64,000 nt of DNA, taken from contig NZ_QEKH01000008.1 in assembly GCF_003096415.1 (NCBI RefSeq), positions 1 to 64,000 on the forward strand, written 5' to 3'. Positions 55,881 through 62,974 of the stretch are shown in pieces. How positions within the stretch are numbered: position 1 is the first letter of the stretch; every line of letters begins with the position of its first letter. The position numbers and the translations under genes were made by a program. The notes beneath the pieces were generated by a model, which saw only the letters and a program-made list of their open reading frames with translations, made no database searches and was not told where the DNA came from. This stretch comes from Victivallis vadensis (GTDB lineage: Bacteria > Verrucomicrobiota > Lentisphaeria > Victivallales > Victivallaceae).

Positions 55881-56690
55881 TTATTCTCCGTACAGGCTTT
55901 CCGCCGTACCTTCGTCATTTTCATCGGCATCCAGGCAGCCGATGTGATTGACCGGATCGGCGTTCGCGGTTCCCATCGTGCCGCCGGCATGGGTGTAGAA
56001 ACCGGTGCGGGAGCCGACGTGCCCGTCGGCGAAAGCGAAGTTCCCCTGCCCGCTGTGCCGGAAATGCACCTTGTTGCAGCTGATCAGGTTGTTGACCTTG
56101 AGCTTGCCGGCGTCGCTGGTTGCGGAGTCCCCGTAACCGACCACGGCGGAGGGATTCTTGATGCGTCCCGGACGCTTTAGACCATAGGTAGAAGAAGCAG
56201 GTCGACCAGACCACATTTCAAAGACGCCGTGAACCTTCCGGTTGACGCCATAGCCGCCGCCGTTGGCCGCCGTAATCTTCTGGCCAGTCAGCATTCCGGC
56301 GACGGAAGCATGCGGACAGATGAACACATTAGAGGAAAGCTCCCGCATGATTTCCTGATCGGCATTGCCGGATTTCTTCAGGTAGGGAGTCAGGTATCCG
56401 TCGGCGGTGAAGTCGATGGAGTCGCCACTGCCGGAAGAACTGCCATTCGATACTCCGCACCAGTAAGTGCCGGAACCGCCCATCAGATACTGCCGGGCCG
56501 GTGAAATGAATTCATAATCGGCAGAATAGAGCGAATCCGCCTGTCCGATCGACTTCAGCCGCCCCACGCAGGAGGCGGAAATTCCCTTTTCCCGCGCCTG
56601 GTTGAGCGCCGGCAGCAGCATCCCGGCCAGAATCGCGATGATGGCGATCACGACGAGCAGCTCAATAAGAGTAAAATTTTTGTACCTCAT
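55881..56690 (-). CDS. H-X9-DG prepilin-like protein (no CAZyme neighbour)
   Basis: 269-residue pseudopilin-like protein: leader MRYKN, then [18 protein letters not shown], and tail H-X9-DG ([12 protein letters not shown]). The head has a Gly/Ser-rich stretch ([14 protein letters not shown]). It is the only one of the six prepilins not next to a polysaccharide-active gene. Its neighbours are an FMN-binding flavoprotein upstream and a small anchored protein downstream. A TATAAT (plus 56739-56744) about 50 bases before the ATG could give it a separate promoter. The ribosome site is weak (AGAG). Confidence 0.88.
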   Translation of the reverse strand: MRYKNFTLIELLVVIAIIAILAGMLLPALNQAREKGISASCVGRLKSIGQADSLYSADYEFISPARQYLMGGSGTYWCGVSNGSSSGSGDSIDFTADGYLTPYLKKSGNADQEIMRELSSNVFICPHASVAGMLTGQKITAANGGGYGVNRKVHGVFEMWSGRPASSTYGLKRPGRIKNPSAVVGYGDSATSDAGKLKVNNLISCNKVHFRHSGQGNFAFADGHVGSRTGFYTHAGGTMGTANADPVNHIGCLDADENDEGTAESLYGE

Positions 56691-56766
56691 TTTTCTCTAA
56701 TGTCCCATAATGGTAATTGTGTTAATAAGATTCACTATATTATATTTGAATATTCTTCTTTTTTTT

Positions 56767-58011
56767 TCACTTGGTCAGTGCATCAAGCCGTTTCTGAATC
56801 ACCGCGTCGGGATCTCTGGTGAATTCGGCAAGGTGGTCCTTCAGGCGCGCAGTCTCCTGTTCTTTCTTTTCGATCGCAGCGGACATCGCGAGAGTGCCCT
56901 GTACCAGCTGGCGGGTCACCTCTTTGCGCAACTGTCCGAGTACCTGCGGATCGCGGTTCTGCCGGTAGGCAGCAGCCAGCTTCGCAATCTTTTCCTCCTG
57001 CTCCTGCGCCTCGGGGCTGCGGAATTTCATCTTCCCCGGAGCGGAAGCCGCTGCCGCCGGAGCTTTCGCTCCGCCTTGTTTCAGGACCATCGCCAGCCGG
57101 GCTTTGACGGCCTCCAGCGCCTTCTCCTGTTCGGCATTGTGAGGGGGAACAGTCTGGAGCATCCGTTCATAATTGGCGAGAATCGCCGCTTTCAACGCCT
57201 GCAGGTCGGCTTCGGATTTGGAAGCCTTGTACTTCTCCGCCGCCAGCGTCACCGGACTTTTCTTTCCGCCGCGGCCGGGATGGTTGAAGAACATCAGCTT
57301 GTTCTCTTTAGCGAACTTCTGCGCCGCTTCCGGCCCCTCCAGCGCGGCGATCAGCCGCAGTTTCAATTCGTCCTCCTTGCGCTCCTGCAACTGCTTGAGC
57401 AGCACCTGACTGCCTGACACGATCCGCTGAAGCATCGCGATGCGCCGTTCCAGCTGAATCACTTCCGGGCTTTTCGGAACAGCCGGAGCGGCGGCGGCCG
57501 GAGCGACCGGAACCTTCTTTTCATCTTCCGCCATTTTCAGGTAGGATTCGGCGAGCTTGCGGACTCCGGCATGGATTGCGGAGCTGCTGTAGGTGGCTCC
57601 GGTCACGAAATCGACCTCCTTGCCGGGGATTTCATTCATCTTGAGCTTGTTCCAGCTTTCGAGAAACCTGGCGGCGCGGACCCGGTTCAGGAAGGAGGGG
57701 GTTTCCTGATTTTTGCCGATCAGGACTCCGGCCACGCGCTGTTCCTTGTCGAACAGCACCGCGATTTCGATGGTCCCGGCATAGCCGAACTGCCGTTCGG
57801 AATCGCCGATGGTTTCCAGATACAGCGAACCGAGCACATTGGAATTGCCGTCGCGCACCTGATAAACGCCCGGCTTGAGCAGGGTGAATTCCCCCGCTTC
57901 CGGAAATACCCGTTCAGCCTCCTTCACAAAAGGTTTGACCGGTTCCGGCACCTCCGCGCCGACAGCCAGAAGCGCCGATACCGCTGTTGCAAAAACGAGA
58001 AGCCGTTTCAT
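56767..58011 (-). CDS. Secreted FMN-binding flavoprotein with coiled-coil extension
   Basis: 414-residue exported protein (signal MKRLLVFATAVSALLAVGA). Residues 25-165 match the FMN_bind domain of RnfG/NqrC-type proteins, with the covalent flavinylation motif DxxTGAT (DFVTGAT, FMN expected on Thr140, attached by an ApbE-type transferase). The C-terminal 250 residues are a charged coiled coil (VIQLERRIAMLQRIVSG and onward) interrupted by an Ala/Pro linker near 335-345; this extension is unusual for the family. It probably moves electrons in the periplasm. ATG at 58011 has AGGA 9 bases upstream. The gap before it holds two TTAG-N6-CTAA dyads suggesting iron control. Confidence 0.8.
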   Translation of the reverse strand: MKRLLVFATAVSALLAVGAEVPEPVKPFVKEAERVFPEAGEFTLLKPGVYQVRDGNSNVLGSLYLETIGDSERQFGYAGTIEIAVLFDKEQRVAGVLIGKNQETPSFLNRVRAARFLESWNKLKMNEIPGKEVDFVTGATYSSSAIHAGVRKLAESYLKMAEDEKKVPVAPAAAAPAVPKSPEVIQLERRIAMLQRIVSGSQVLLKQLQERKEDELKLRLIAALEGPEAAQKFAKENKLMFFNHPGRGGKKSPVTLAAEKYKASKSEADLQALKAAILANYERMLQTVPPHNAEQEKALEAVKARLAMVLKQGGAKAPAAAASAPGKMKFRSPEAQEQEEKIAKLAAAYRQNRDPQVLGQLRKEVTRQLVQGTLAMSAAIEKKEQETARLKDHLAEFTRDPDAVIQKRLDALTK

Positions 58012-58036
58012 TGAAGATTGTCCTTTCCTCAGCAAA

Positions 58037-58050
58037 TTAGCCTTGCCTAA
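58037..58050. promoter_or_regulatory. Iron-box-like dyad 1 (TTAG-N6-CTAA)
   Basis: TTAGCCTTGCCTAA, extended to AAATTAG-N6-CTAATTT, forms 7-bp perfect arms 26 bases before the FMN-binding gene. DtxR/IdeR-type iron regulators bind TTAGG-type dyads of this kind; the assignment is by resemblance. Confidence 0.55.
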
Positions 58051-58154
58051 TTTCAATTATGCAACCATTGCCGTTTTGCTGAAATGGTGAAAAATGGTTT
58101 GATTTGATGTTGCCTTCTAATATATCCGGGGAAAAGAAAATTGCAAATCGATAA

Positions 58155-58168
58155 TTAGGTTTGTCTAA
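58155..58168. promoter_or_regulatory. Iron-box-like dyad 2 (TTAG-N6-CTAA)
   Basis: TTAGGTTTGTCTAA repeats the TTAG-N6-CTAA pattern 118 bases from dyad 1, in the same 310-base divergent gap. Apart from the two dyads the rest of the gap (58012-58321) is AT-rich with no gene. Confidence 0.5.
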
Positions 58169-58321
58169 CTTGTTTTTTGAAAATTTCCTCTCCACGGCTT
58201 TTCAGCCGGATCAGTTTCTTCAGGTTTATCCGCTCCGGCGGGTTGATTTTCATTGGAACGCGGCTACATTATACCGCAAGAAACAGTTTCAAGCCAACTT
58301 TTTATTCAGAGGAACAGGACT

Positions 58322-59239
58322 ATGTATTACACCGGTTTTGCGGATGAGGCCTCCGTCGGCCTCGACGGACAGATCAAGGCGACCAAGGCGCTGGGCTGGA
58401 AGTATATCGAATCGCGCGCGATCGACGGCACCAACATCCATGATCTGCCCGAAGACAAATTCGAGGAGGCGGTCGCGAAGCTGGAAGAAGCCGGCGTGAT
58501 GGTCAACTGCTTCGGCAGCGCGGTAGCGAACTGGGGCTGGGACCCGCTCAAGGAGGAGGATTTCCAGAAGACCGCCGAACAGCTCAAACGCGCGATCGCG
58601 CGCATGAAGCGGCTCAACTGCAAAATGATCCGCGGCATGAGTTTCAAAGCGCTGTGGGAACGCCCCGCCTGGGATAAGGAGATCGAGGAAAACGTGTTCC
58701 GCAAGGTCAACGCCCTGGTCAGGATGTGCGAGGAAGCCGACATCCTCTATCTGCACGAAAACTGCAACAACTACGGCGGCATGTCCTGGAAGCACACCCT
58801 CAAGCTGCTCGACAACGTGAAGTCCCCGAACTTCAAACTTGTTTTCGACACCGGCAACCCGGTGCTGAACTTCGACCGCAGCGAAGGGGACGCGCTGGAC
58901 AAGGTGCAGAGTTCGTGGGAGTTCTACCGCAACGTCAGGGAGTTTATCCACTACGTCCATATCAAGGATGCGATCTTCAAGGGCCGCAGTGAAAACGGCG
59001 GCTTCAACAAGGCCGAGTTCACCTTCCCCGGAGAAGGCGAAGGCGATGTGGTCCGGATCGTGACCGACCTGCTGAAGAACGGCTATGACGGCGGTTTCTC
59101 GATGGAACCGCACATGAAGCTGGTTTTCCATGAAGAAAACGCCGCGCAGAACGCCGTCGAGCGCATGGACAACTACATCGAATACGGCAAACGCTTCATG
59201 AAGCTGGTCGAAGACGCCAGAGCCTCCCTCGCCAGATAA
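58322..59239 (+). CDS. Sugar phosphate isomerase/epimerase-like TIM-barrel protein
   Basis: 305-residue protein of the xylose isomerase-like TIM-barrel superfamily. Metal-binding acidic and histidine residues sit where the fold needs them: YLHENCNNYGG (about 142-152), LVFDTGNPV (about 177-185), YVHIKDAI (about 218-225) and FSMEPHMKL (about 260-268). It should isomerise or epimerise a sugar in the cytoplasm using a divalent metal; the substrate is unknown. I start at 58322 with GAGGA 8 bases upstream rather than the longer frame. Some family members act on inositol or keto-sugar intermediates, which would suit the many oxidoreductases here. Confidence 0.85.
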   Translation: MYYTGFADEASVGLDGQIKATKALGWKYIESRAIDGTNIHDLPEDKFEEAVAKLEEAGVMVNCFGSAVANWGWDPLKEEDFQKTAEQLKRAIARMKRLNCKMIRGMSFKALWERPAWDKEIEENVFRKVNALVRMCEEADILYLHENCNNYGGMSWKHTLKLLDNVKSPNFKLVFDTGNPVLNFDRSEGDALDKVQSSWEFYRNVREFIHYVHIKDAIFKGRSENGGFNKAEFTFPGEGEGDVVRIVTDLLKNGYDGGFSMEPHMKLVFHEENAAQNAVERMDNYIEYGKRFMKLVEDARASLAR

Positions 59240-59573
59240 GGCGGGAATGCCTCCGGCGGCCGGGGGCGCTTCGTCCCCCCCCGGTTATTACTCACAAGCA
59301 GGGCCAGCTCTATCGGCAGCACTTCGCACCGGCACGTTGCCGGTCGGGGTCAAGGGACGAAGTGCCCTTGTCGTCGAAAACGCTTGTGCGCTACTGCGCC
59401 CAGCTACCGGTGCCTGATTGCAAATCAGGCCGCGTAGCGCACAAGGTCTGCAAACCGCAGGGCTGCAGACCCGCCTGCCGCAAAAGCGGCAGGCTTCCCC
59501 GATTCCCCCAATCAGGCAGCAGGGCTGTAAGCCCCGTCTGCTGAAACAAAGCAACTGAAACCGGAAAAGAACA
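59240..59573 (+). repeat. Hairpin-rich intergenic element related to the inverted-repeat arms
   Basis: This 334-base gap has no gene. At 59326-59375 it matches the arm element at 46019-46068: GCACCGGCAC-TTGCCGG, TCGGGGT, then a CAAGGG/CCCTTG-type hairpin. More dyads follow: CTTGTGCGCTAC/GTAGCGCACAAG (59389-59444), GATTGCAAATC, CTGCAAACCGCAG, and GCCTGCCGC/GCGGCAGGC. The paired nature suggests a structured RNA or an element remnant. Confidence 0.6.
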
Positions 59574-60290
59574 ATGGATCTATTGATAGTTCTGGGAATA
59601 CCTCTGATCGGGGTCGCCTGCGGCATCGCCTTTCTGTGCGGTTTGGCAATCGGGTGGAAATGCTGTTGGCTGTGGCTGCTGCTGGCGGGATTCAGCACAG
59701 TGCCGGTCGGCGGAATCGCCATGCTCGGAGCCTTTCAGGGAGCTTTCAATTCAGAGCCGGTCAACTTGTACCGGACGGATTTCTTCGGATACCTCGCCGA
59801 ACTTCTGGAACGGTCGGAACACCCCGTTCAGGCGGCGAAACAAATGGAAGCGGAAGTCGCCGCCGGAGTATGGGAACGCAAATGCAAAGAGTTCCTGCCG
59901 CCGCAATTGCCGGATGCCGTGCTGTATGTCGGAATTGTCTGCGCCATTGTCGCATTCAGCGCTCTCAAAATGAAAAACAGCTGGAAGCGCACGGCGATCT
60001 GGTTTCCGGCATGGCTGGCGGCGGTGGGGTTGATTTCGGGGTGGCTGTTTTGCGATGTCCGGCACTCCGCCACACGCAGCCATATCCGAATGAGCGACAA
60101 CGGCAGAACCCAACTGCTGGAAGAATTGCCGGCAGTTTTGGAAAAGAGTTCGATTTCCGGCGCGGCGGCCGCCGGAATCGTCCGGAACTACATTCAAGAG
60201 GAGTATCCGAACGTCTGCCACTGCGAACCGGCCAGTATGCTTCTGGCGGAGATTTCTACTGCCGCCGGCGGCGAATCACCCCGGAAATAG
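59574..60290 (+). CDS. Membrane protein of unknown function
   Basis: 238-residue protein with four likely membrane segments: LLIVLGIPLIGVACGIAFLCGLAIG (residues 3-28), WLWLLLAGFSTVPVGGIAML (about 31-52), AVLYVGIVCAIVAFSAL (about 115-131) and IWFPAWLAAVGLISGWLFC (about 141-160). It has soluble loops and a C-terminal domain of about 75 residues. No family is recognised. It follows a hairpin-rich gap, has a GAAAAGAAC site, and ends just before a bidirectional terminator copy. Composition is slightly less GC-rich than neighbouring metabolic genes. Confidence 0.6.
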   Translation: MDLLIVLGIPLIGVACGIAFLCGLAIGWKCCWLWLLLAGFSTVPVGGIAMLGAFQGAFNSEPVNLYRTDFFGYLAELLERSEHPVQAAKQMEAEVAAGVWERKCKEFLPPQLPDAVLYVGIVCAIVAFSALKMKNSWKRTAIWFPAWLAAVGLISGWLFCDVRHSATRSHIRMSDNGRTQLLEELPAVLEKSSISGAAAAGIVRNYIQEEYPNVCHCEPASMLLAEISTAAGGESPRK

Positions 60291-60303
60291 TCCTCTCATC
60301 CAC

Positions 60304-60361
60304 AAAAAATAAAGCCCCGCTTTCGCGAGGCTGAGTTTTTAATGGTACACCCGCACAGATT
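60304..60361. repeat. Copy of the tRNA-Lys 3' end plus terminator (direct repeat 1)
   Basis: 58 bases matching 60464-60520 with one extra A. It holds a bidirectional terminator hairpin (AGCCCCGC/GCGAGGCT, 60313-60332, T-run after) and 21 bases of the tRNA-Lys 3' end including the encoded CCA. The remainder of the tRNA is absent, so this copy is not a gene. It serves as terminator for the 59574 gene. Confidence 0.85.
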
Positions 60362-60463
60362 GCCCTCGCTGCGCTCGTGCTCGGCTTCGCCGTCGAACCT
60401 GTTCGAGCGTCACTTCGTGCCGCGGCTCAGGTTTCACCTTCGCCATCCGTGCCGGCGCACATT
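60362..60463. other. Segment between the two tRNA-end repeats
   Basis: About 100 GC-rich bases with no gene. It contains CTCGCTGCGCTCGTGCTCGG and CGAACCTGTTCG, similar in style to the CGCTGCGCTC and CGGCTTCG stretches of dispersed repeats A-C. It looks like a short repeat-derived insertion. Confidence 0.45.
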
Positions 60464-60471
60464 AAAAAATA

Positions 60472-60499
60472 AGCCCCGCTTTCGCGAGGCTGAGTTTTT
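60472..60499. terminator. Terminator downstream of tRNA-Lys
   Basis: AGCCCCGC (60472-60479) pairs with GCGAGGCT (60484-60491). On the minus strand it is followed by TTATTTTTT and on the plus strand by GAGTTTTT, so it can work both ways. Confidence 0.8.
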
Positions 60500-60501
60500 A
60501 A

Positions 60502-60577
60502 TGGTACACCCGCACAGATTCGAACTGTGGACCCAATGATTAAGAGTCATTTGCTCTACCGACTGAGCTACGGGTGC
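60502..60577 (-). tRNA. tRNA-Lys(CTT)
   Basis: A 76-base tRNA on the minus strand. The acceptor stem GCACCCG pairs with CGGGTGT (one G-U). The D arm is AGCTCAGTCGGTAGAGC. The anticodon loop GACTCTTAATC gives anticodon CTT. The T arm is CACAG-TTCGAAT-CTGTG. Discriminator A and the CCA tail are encoded. It lies alone between a membrane protein gene and hisE, followed by a terminator. Confidence 0.96.
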
Positions 60578-60769
60578 CTGATGTGCTTTTTAATATGACG
60601 CAATTCGGGAAAAATGCAAGCGGATTTTCGGAAAAAACAGAAAAATTGTATTTTTTTTATGCTTTTTCCGGGATGCAGGACTGCGGAACTGGCTTTTTTC
60701 GGATCAGGCGCTATATTAACATGTATTTTAGTTCACAGATCACTATTATTTTTACGATTGAGAGAGGCC

Positions 60770-61033
60770 ATGAAAACTTTTGACGGATTGTTTGTGGAAC
60801 TGAAAGCCAAAGCCGCAGCCAATGATCCCGCTTCCGGAACCGTGAAGGAACTCGCCCGCGGCAAACATTTCATCGGCAAAAAGGTCGTGGAAGAGGCCGG
60901 CGAGGTCTGGATGGCCGCGGAATACGAAGGCCGTGAAAAGACCGCCGAGGAAATCTCCCAGCTGCTCTATCATCTTCAGGTGATGATGATCGCCAACGAT
61001 CTCGAACTCGAAGACATCTACAAATATCTGTAA
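60770..61033 (+). CDS. hisE: Phosphoribosyl-ATP pyrophosphatase
   Basis: 87-residue MazG-like enzyme that hydrolyses phosphoribosyl-ATP to phosphoribosyl-AMP, the second step of histidine synthesis. The helical metal-binding segments [16 protein letters not shown] and [14 protein letters not shown] are the HisE signatures; the usual Asp of the second motif (EIADLLYH in most members) is Gln here. The start at 60770 has a GAGAGG site and gives the normal length. HisI is not fused to it. hisG follows 46 bases downstream, so the two form a small histidine operon split from the other his genes. Confidence 0.9.
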   Translation: MKTFDGLFVELKAKAAANDPASGTVKELARGKHFIGKKVVEEAGEVWMAAEYEGREKTAEEISQLLYHLQVMMIANDLELEDIYKYL

Positions 61034-61079
61034 AACCGGTTCCATCCGGCTGCGATTCATTCTGTAAGGAACGTTCAAT

Positions 61080-61928
61080 ATGCTTCAAATGGCAATTCCG
61101 AATAAGGGCGCCCTCTCCGAGGACGCCGTCCGTCTGCTCCAGGAGGCGGGATACCGCTGCTCCCGCTCCGGCCGTGAACTGATCGTCCGTGACCAGGCCA
61201 ACGAGATCGACTTCGTCTTCCTGCGCCCGCGCGACATCGCGCTCTACGTCGGCAACGGCGTGCTGGACCTCGGCATCACCGGCCGCGACCTCGAAATGGA
61301 TTCCGGCGCCGCCGTCACCGAGGTGATGCCGCTGGAATTCGGCCGCTCCCGCTTCTGCTTCGCGGTGCCGAAGGATTCCGGGTTGACCGTCGAAAAGCTG
61401 GACGGTCTGCGCATCGCGACCTCCTACCCCGAACTGCTGCGGCAGAATCTGGAAAAGTTCGGCCTGAAGTGCCCGATCGTGAAACTGGACGGAGCGGTGG
61501 AGATTTCGATCCGGCTCGGTGTCGCGGATGCGATCGCCGACGTGGTCGAATCCGGCGCGACGCTGAAAGAGGCGGGGCTGGCGGTGATCGGCGAACCGAT
61601 GCTGCACTCCGAAGCAGTGCTGGTCAGCCGTTCCGCCGAGCTGGCCGACCGCCCCGAAGTGCACAAGCTGGTCGCCCGGATCAAGGGGATTCTGGTGGCG
61701 CGCACCTATGCGATGATCGAATACGACATTCCGCGCGCCAGCGTCGAAGCCGCCTGCCGGATCACTCCGGGCATCGAAGCCCCGACCGTTTCGCCGCTCT
61801 CCAATCCGGACTGGGTCGCGGTCAAGGCGATGGTGCTCTGCAAGCAGTGCAACGGCATCATGGACGAACTGTATGAAATCGGCGCCCGCGGCATTATCGT
61901 GACGGATATCCGCTCCTGCCGGCTCTGA
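61080..61928 (+). CDS. hisG: ATP phosphoribosyltransferase (long form)
   Basis: 282-residue HisG catalysing the first, feedback-regulated step of histidine synthesis (ATP plus PRPP to PR-ATP). The N-terminus IPNKGALSEDAVRLLQEAGY and the PRPP-loop region DAIADVVESGATLKEAGL (about 158-175) are typical. The length and the C-terminal domain (about 215-282, SPLSNPDWVAVKAMV) show the long form that carries its own regulatory ACT-like domain and does not need HisZ. AAGGAAC lies 8 bases before the ATG. Confidence 0.95.
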   Translation: MLQMAIPNKGALSEDAVRLLQEAGYRCSRSGRELIVRDQANEIDFVFLRPRDIALYVGNGVLDLGITGRDLEMDSGAAVTEVMPLEFGRSRFCFAVPKDSGLTVEKLDGLRIATSYPELLRQNLEKFGLKCPIVKLDGAVEISIRLGVADAIADVVESGATLKEAGLAVIGEPMLHSEAVLVSRSAELADRPEVHKLVARIKGILVARTYAMIEYDIPRASVEAACRITPGIEAPTVSPLSNPDWVAVKAMVLCKQCNGIMDELYEIGARGIIVTDIRSCRL

Positions 61929-61951
61929 CGGTCTTCCGGGAGATGGAAACG

Positions 61952-62929
61952 ATGACTAAGACGGTTCTGGAACGCGCCCGCGAGGTGTTCGACACCGAGA
62001 TCGAAGGGCTGCAGGCGGTTCGCGACAACCTGAACGGCTCCTTCGAAGAGCTGGTCGCCCGCTGTATGGAGACGCTCTCCAACGAAGGCAAGCTGATCTT
62101 CACCGGCATCGGCAAGAGCGGCTATATCGGCAAGAAGATCGCGGCGACGCTGTCCAGCGTCGGCTCGCCGTCGGTATTCATGCACCCGGTGGAGGCCCGC
62201 CACGGCGACCTCGGCATGATCCAGAAGCATGACCTGCTGATCGCCCTCTCCTACAGCGGCGAAACCGAGGAGCTGCTCGTGGTGCTGAATCCGGCCAAGC
62301 GGCTCGGCGTGCAGCTTGCCGCCATCACGGCCTCCGCCGGTTCGACTCTCGGACGCATGAGCGATCTGGTCGTGGAAATGCCGGTGCCGCAGGAGGCGTG
62401 CCCGTTCAACCTCGCTCCGACCACCACCACCACGGCGCTGCTCGCACTCGGCGACGCGCTGGCGATGGTGCTGCTGGACCGGCAGGGATTCACCAAGTCC
62501 GACTACGGCCGGCTCCATCCGGGCGGCGCGATCGGCAGGATGGTGACGCTGCGCGCGATGGACATCATGCGCGACCTTGAACATACCGCGATCGTCCCGC
62601 CGGAGGCGAAGGTGCGCGACGCGCTTTACCGCATGAGCCATGCCCGCTGCGGCTCCGCGATCGTGGTCGCCCCGGACAACCGGCTGCTCGGCATTTTCAC
62701 CGACGGCGACTTCCGCCGCTGGTGCGAAAAGGATATGTCGGTGCTGGAGCGTCTGATGAGCGAAGTGATGACTCCGAAGCCGGTCACTGTAAAGGCGGAA
62801 CAGCTTGCGGTCGAAGTGCTTAAAACTCTGGAAACCCGCCATGTGGATGACATCGTGGTCGTGGACGACGGCGGCGTGGTGCAGGGCTTCATCGACGTGC
62901 AGGACCTGCCCGGCCTGAAATTGATGTAA
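61952..62929 (+). CDS. kdsD: Arabinose-5-phosphate isomerase (KdsD/KpsF family)
   Basis: 325-residue isomerase that interconverts ribulose 5-phosphate and arabinose 5-phosphate, the precursor of KDO in lipopolysaccharide. The N-terminal SIS domain (about 35-180) has TGIGKSGYIGKKIAATLSS, VEARHGDLGM and ALSYSGETEELL. Two CBS domains follow (about 200-260 and 270-325, VLERLMSEVMTPKPVTV). I prefer the ATG at 61952 because GGGAG is 9 bases upstream; the ATG at 61943 has only a one-base gap. It supports a Gram-negative cell envelope. The BamD-like gene follows, an envelope-related neighbour. Confidence 0.92.
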   Translation: MTKTVLERAREVFDTEIEGLQAVRDNLNGSFEELVARCMETLSNEGKLIFTGIGKSGYIGKKIAATLSSVGSPSVFMHPVEARHGDLGMIQKHDLLIALSYSGETEELLVVLNPAKRLGVQLAAITASAGSTLGRMSDLVVEMPVPQEACPFNLAPTTTTTALLALGDALAMVLLDRQGFTKSDYGRLHPGGAIGRMVTLRAMDIMRDLEHTAIVPPEAKVRDALYRMSHARCGSAIVVAPDNRLLGIFTDGDFRRWCEKDMSVLERLMSEVMTPKPVTVKAEQLAVEVLKTLETRHVDDIVVVDDGGVVQGFIDVQDLPGLKLM

Positions 62930-62974
62930 CAACCAGGCCGGTTGAAAGCGCCGGCGAAACCCGAGGATTGTTTG

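Noticed and set aside
60304-60361. Possible second tRNA-Lys
   Set aside because: Only the last 21 bases of the tRNA and the terminator are present; the acceptor, D and anticodon parts are missing.
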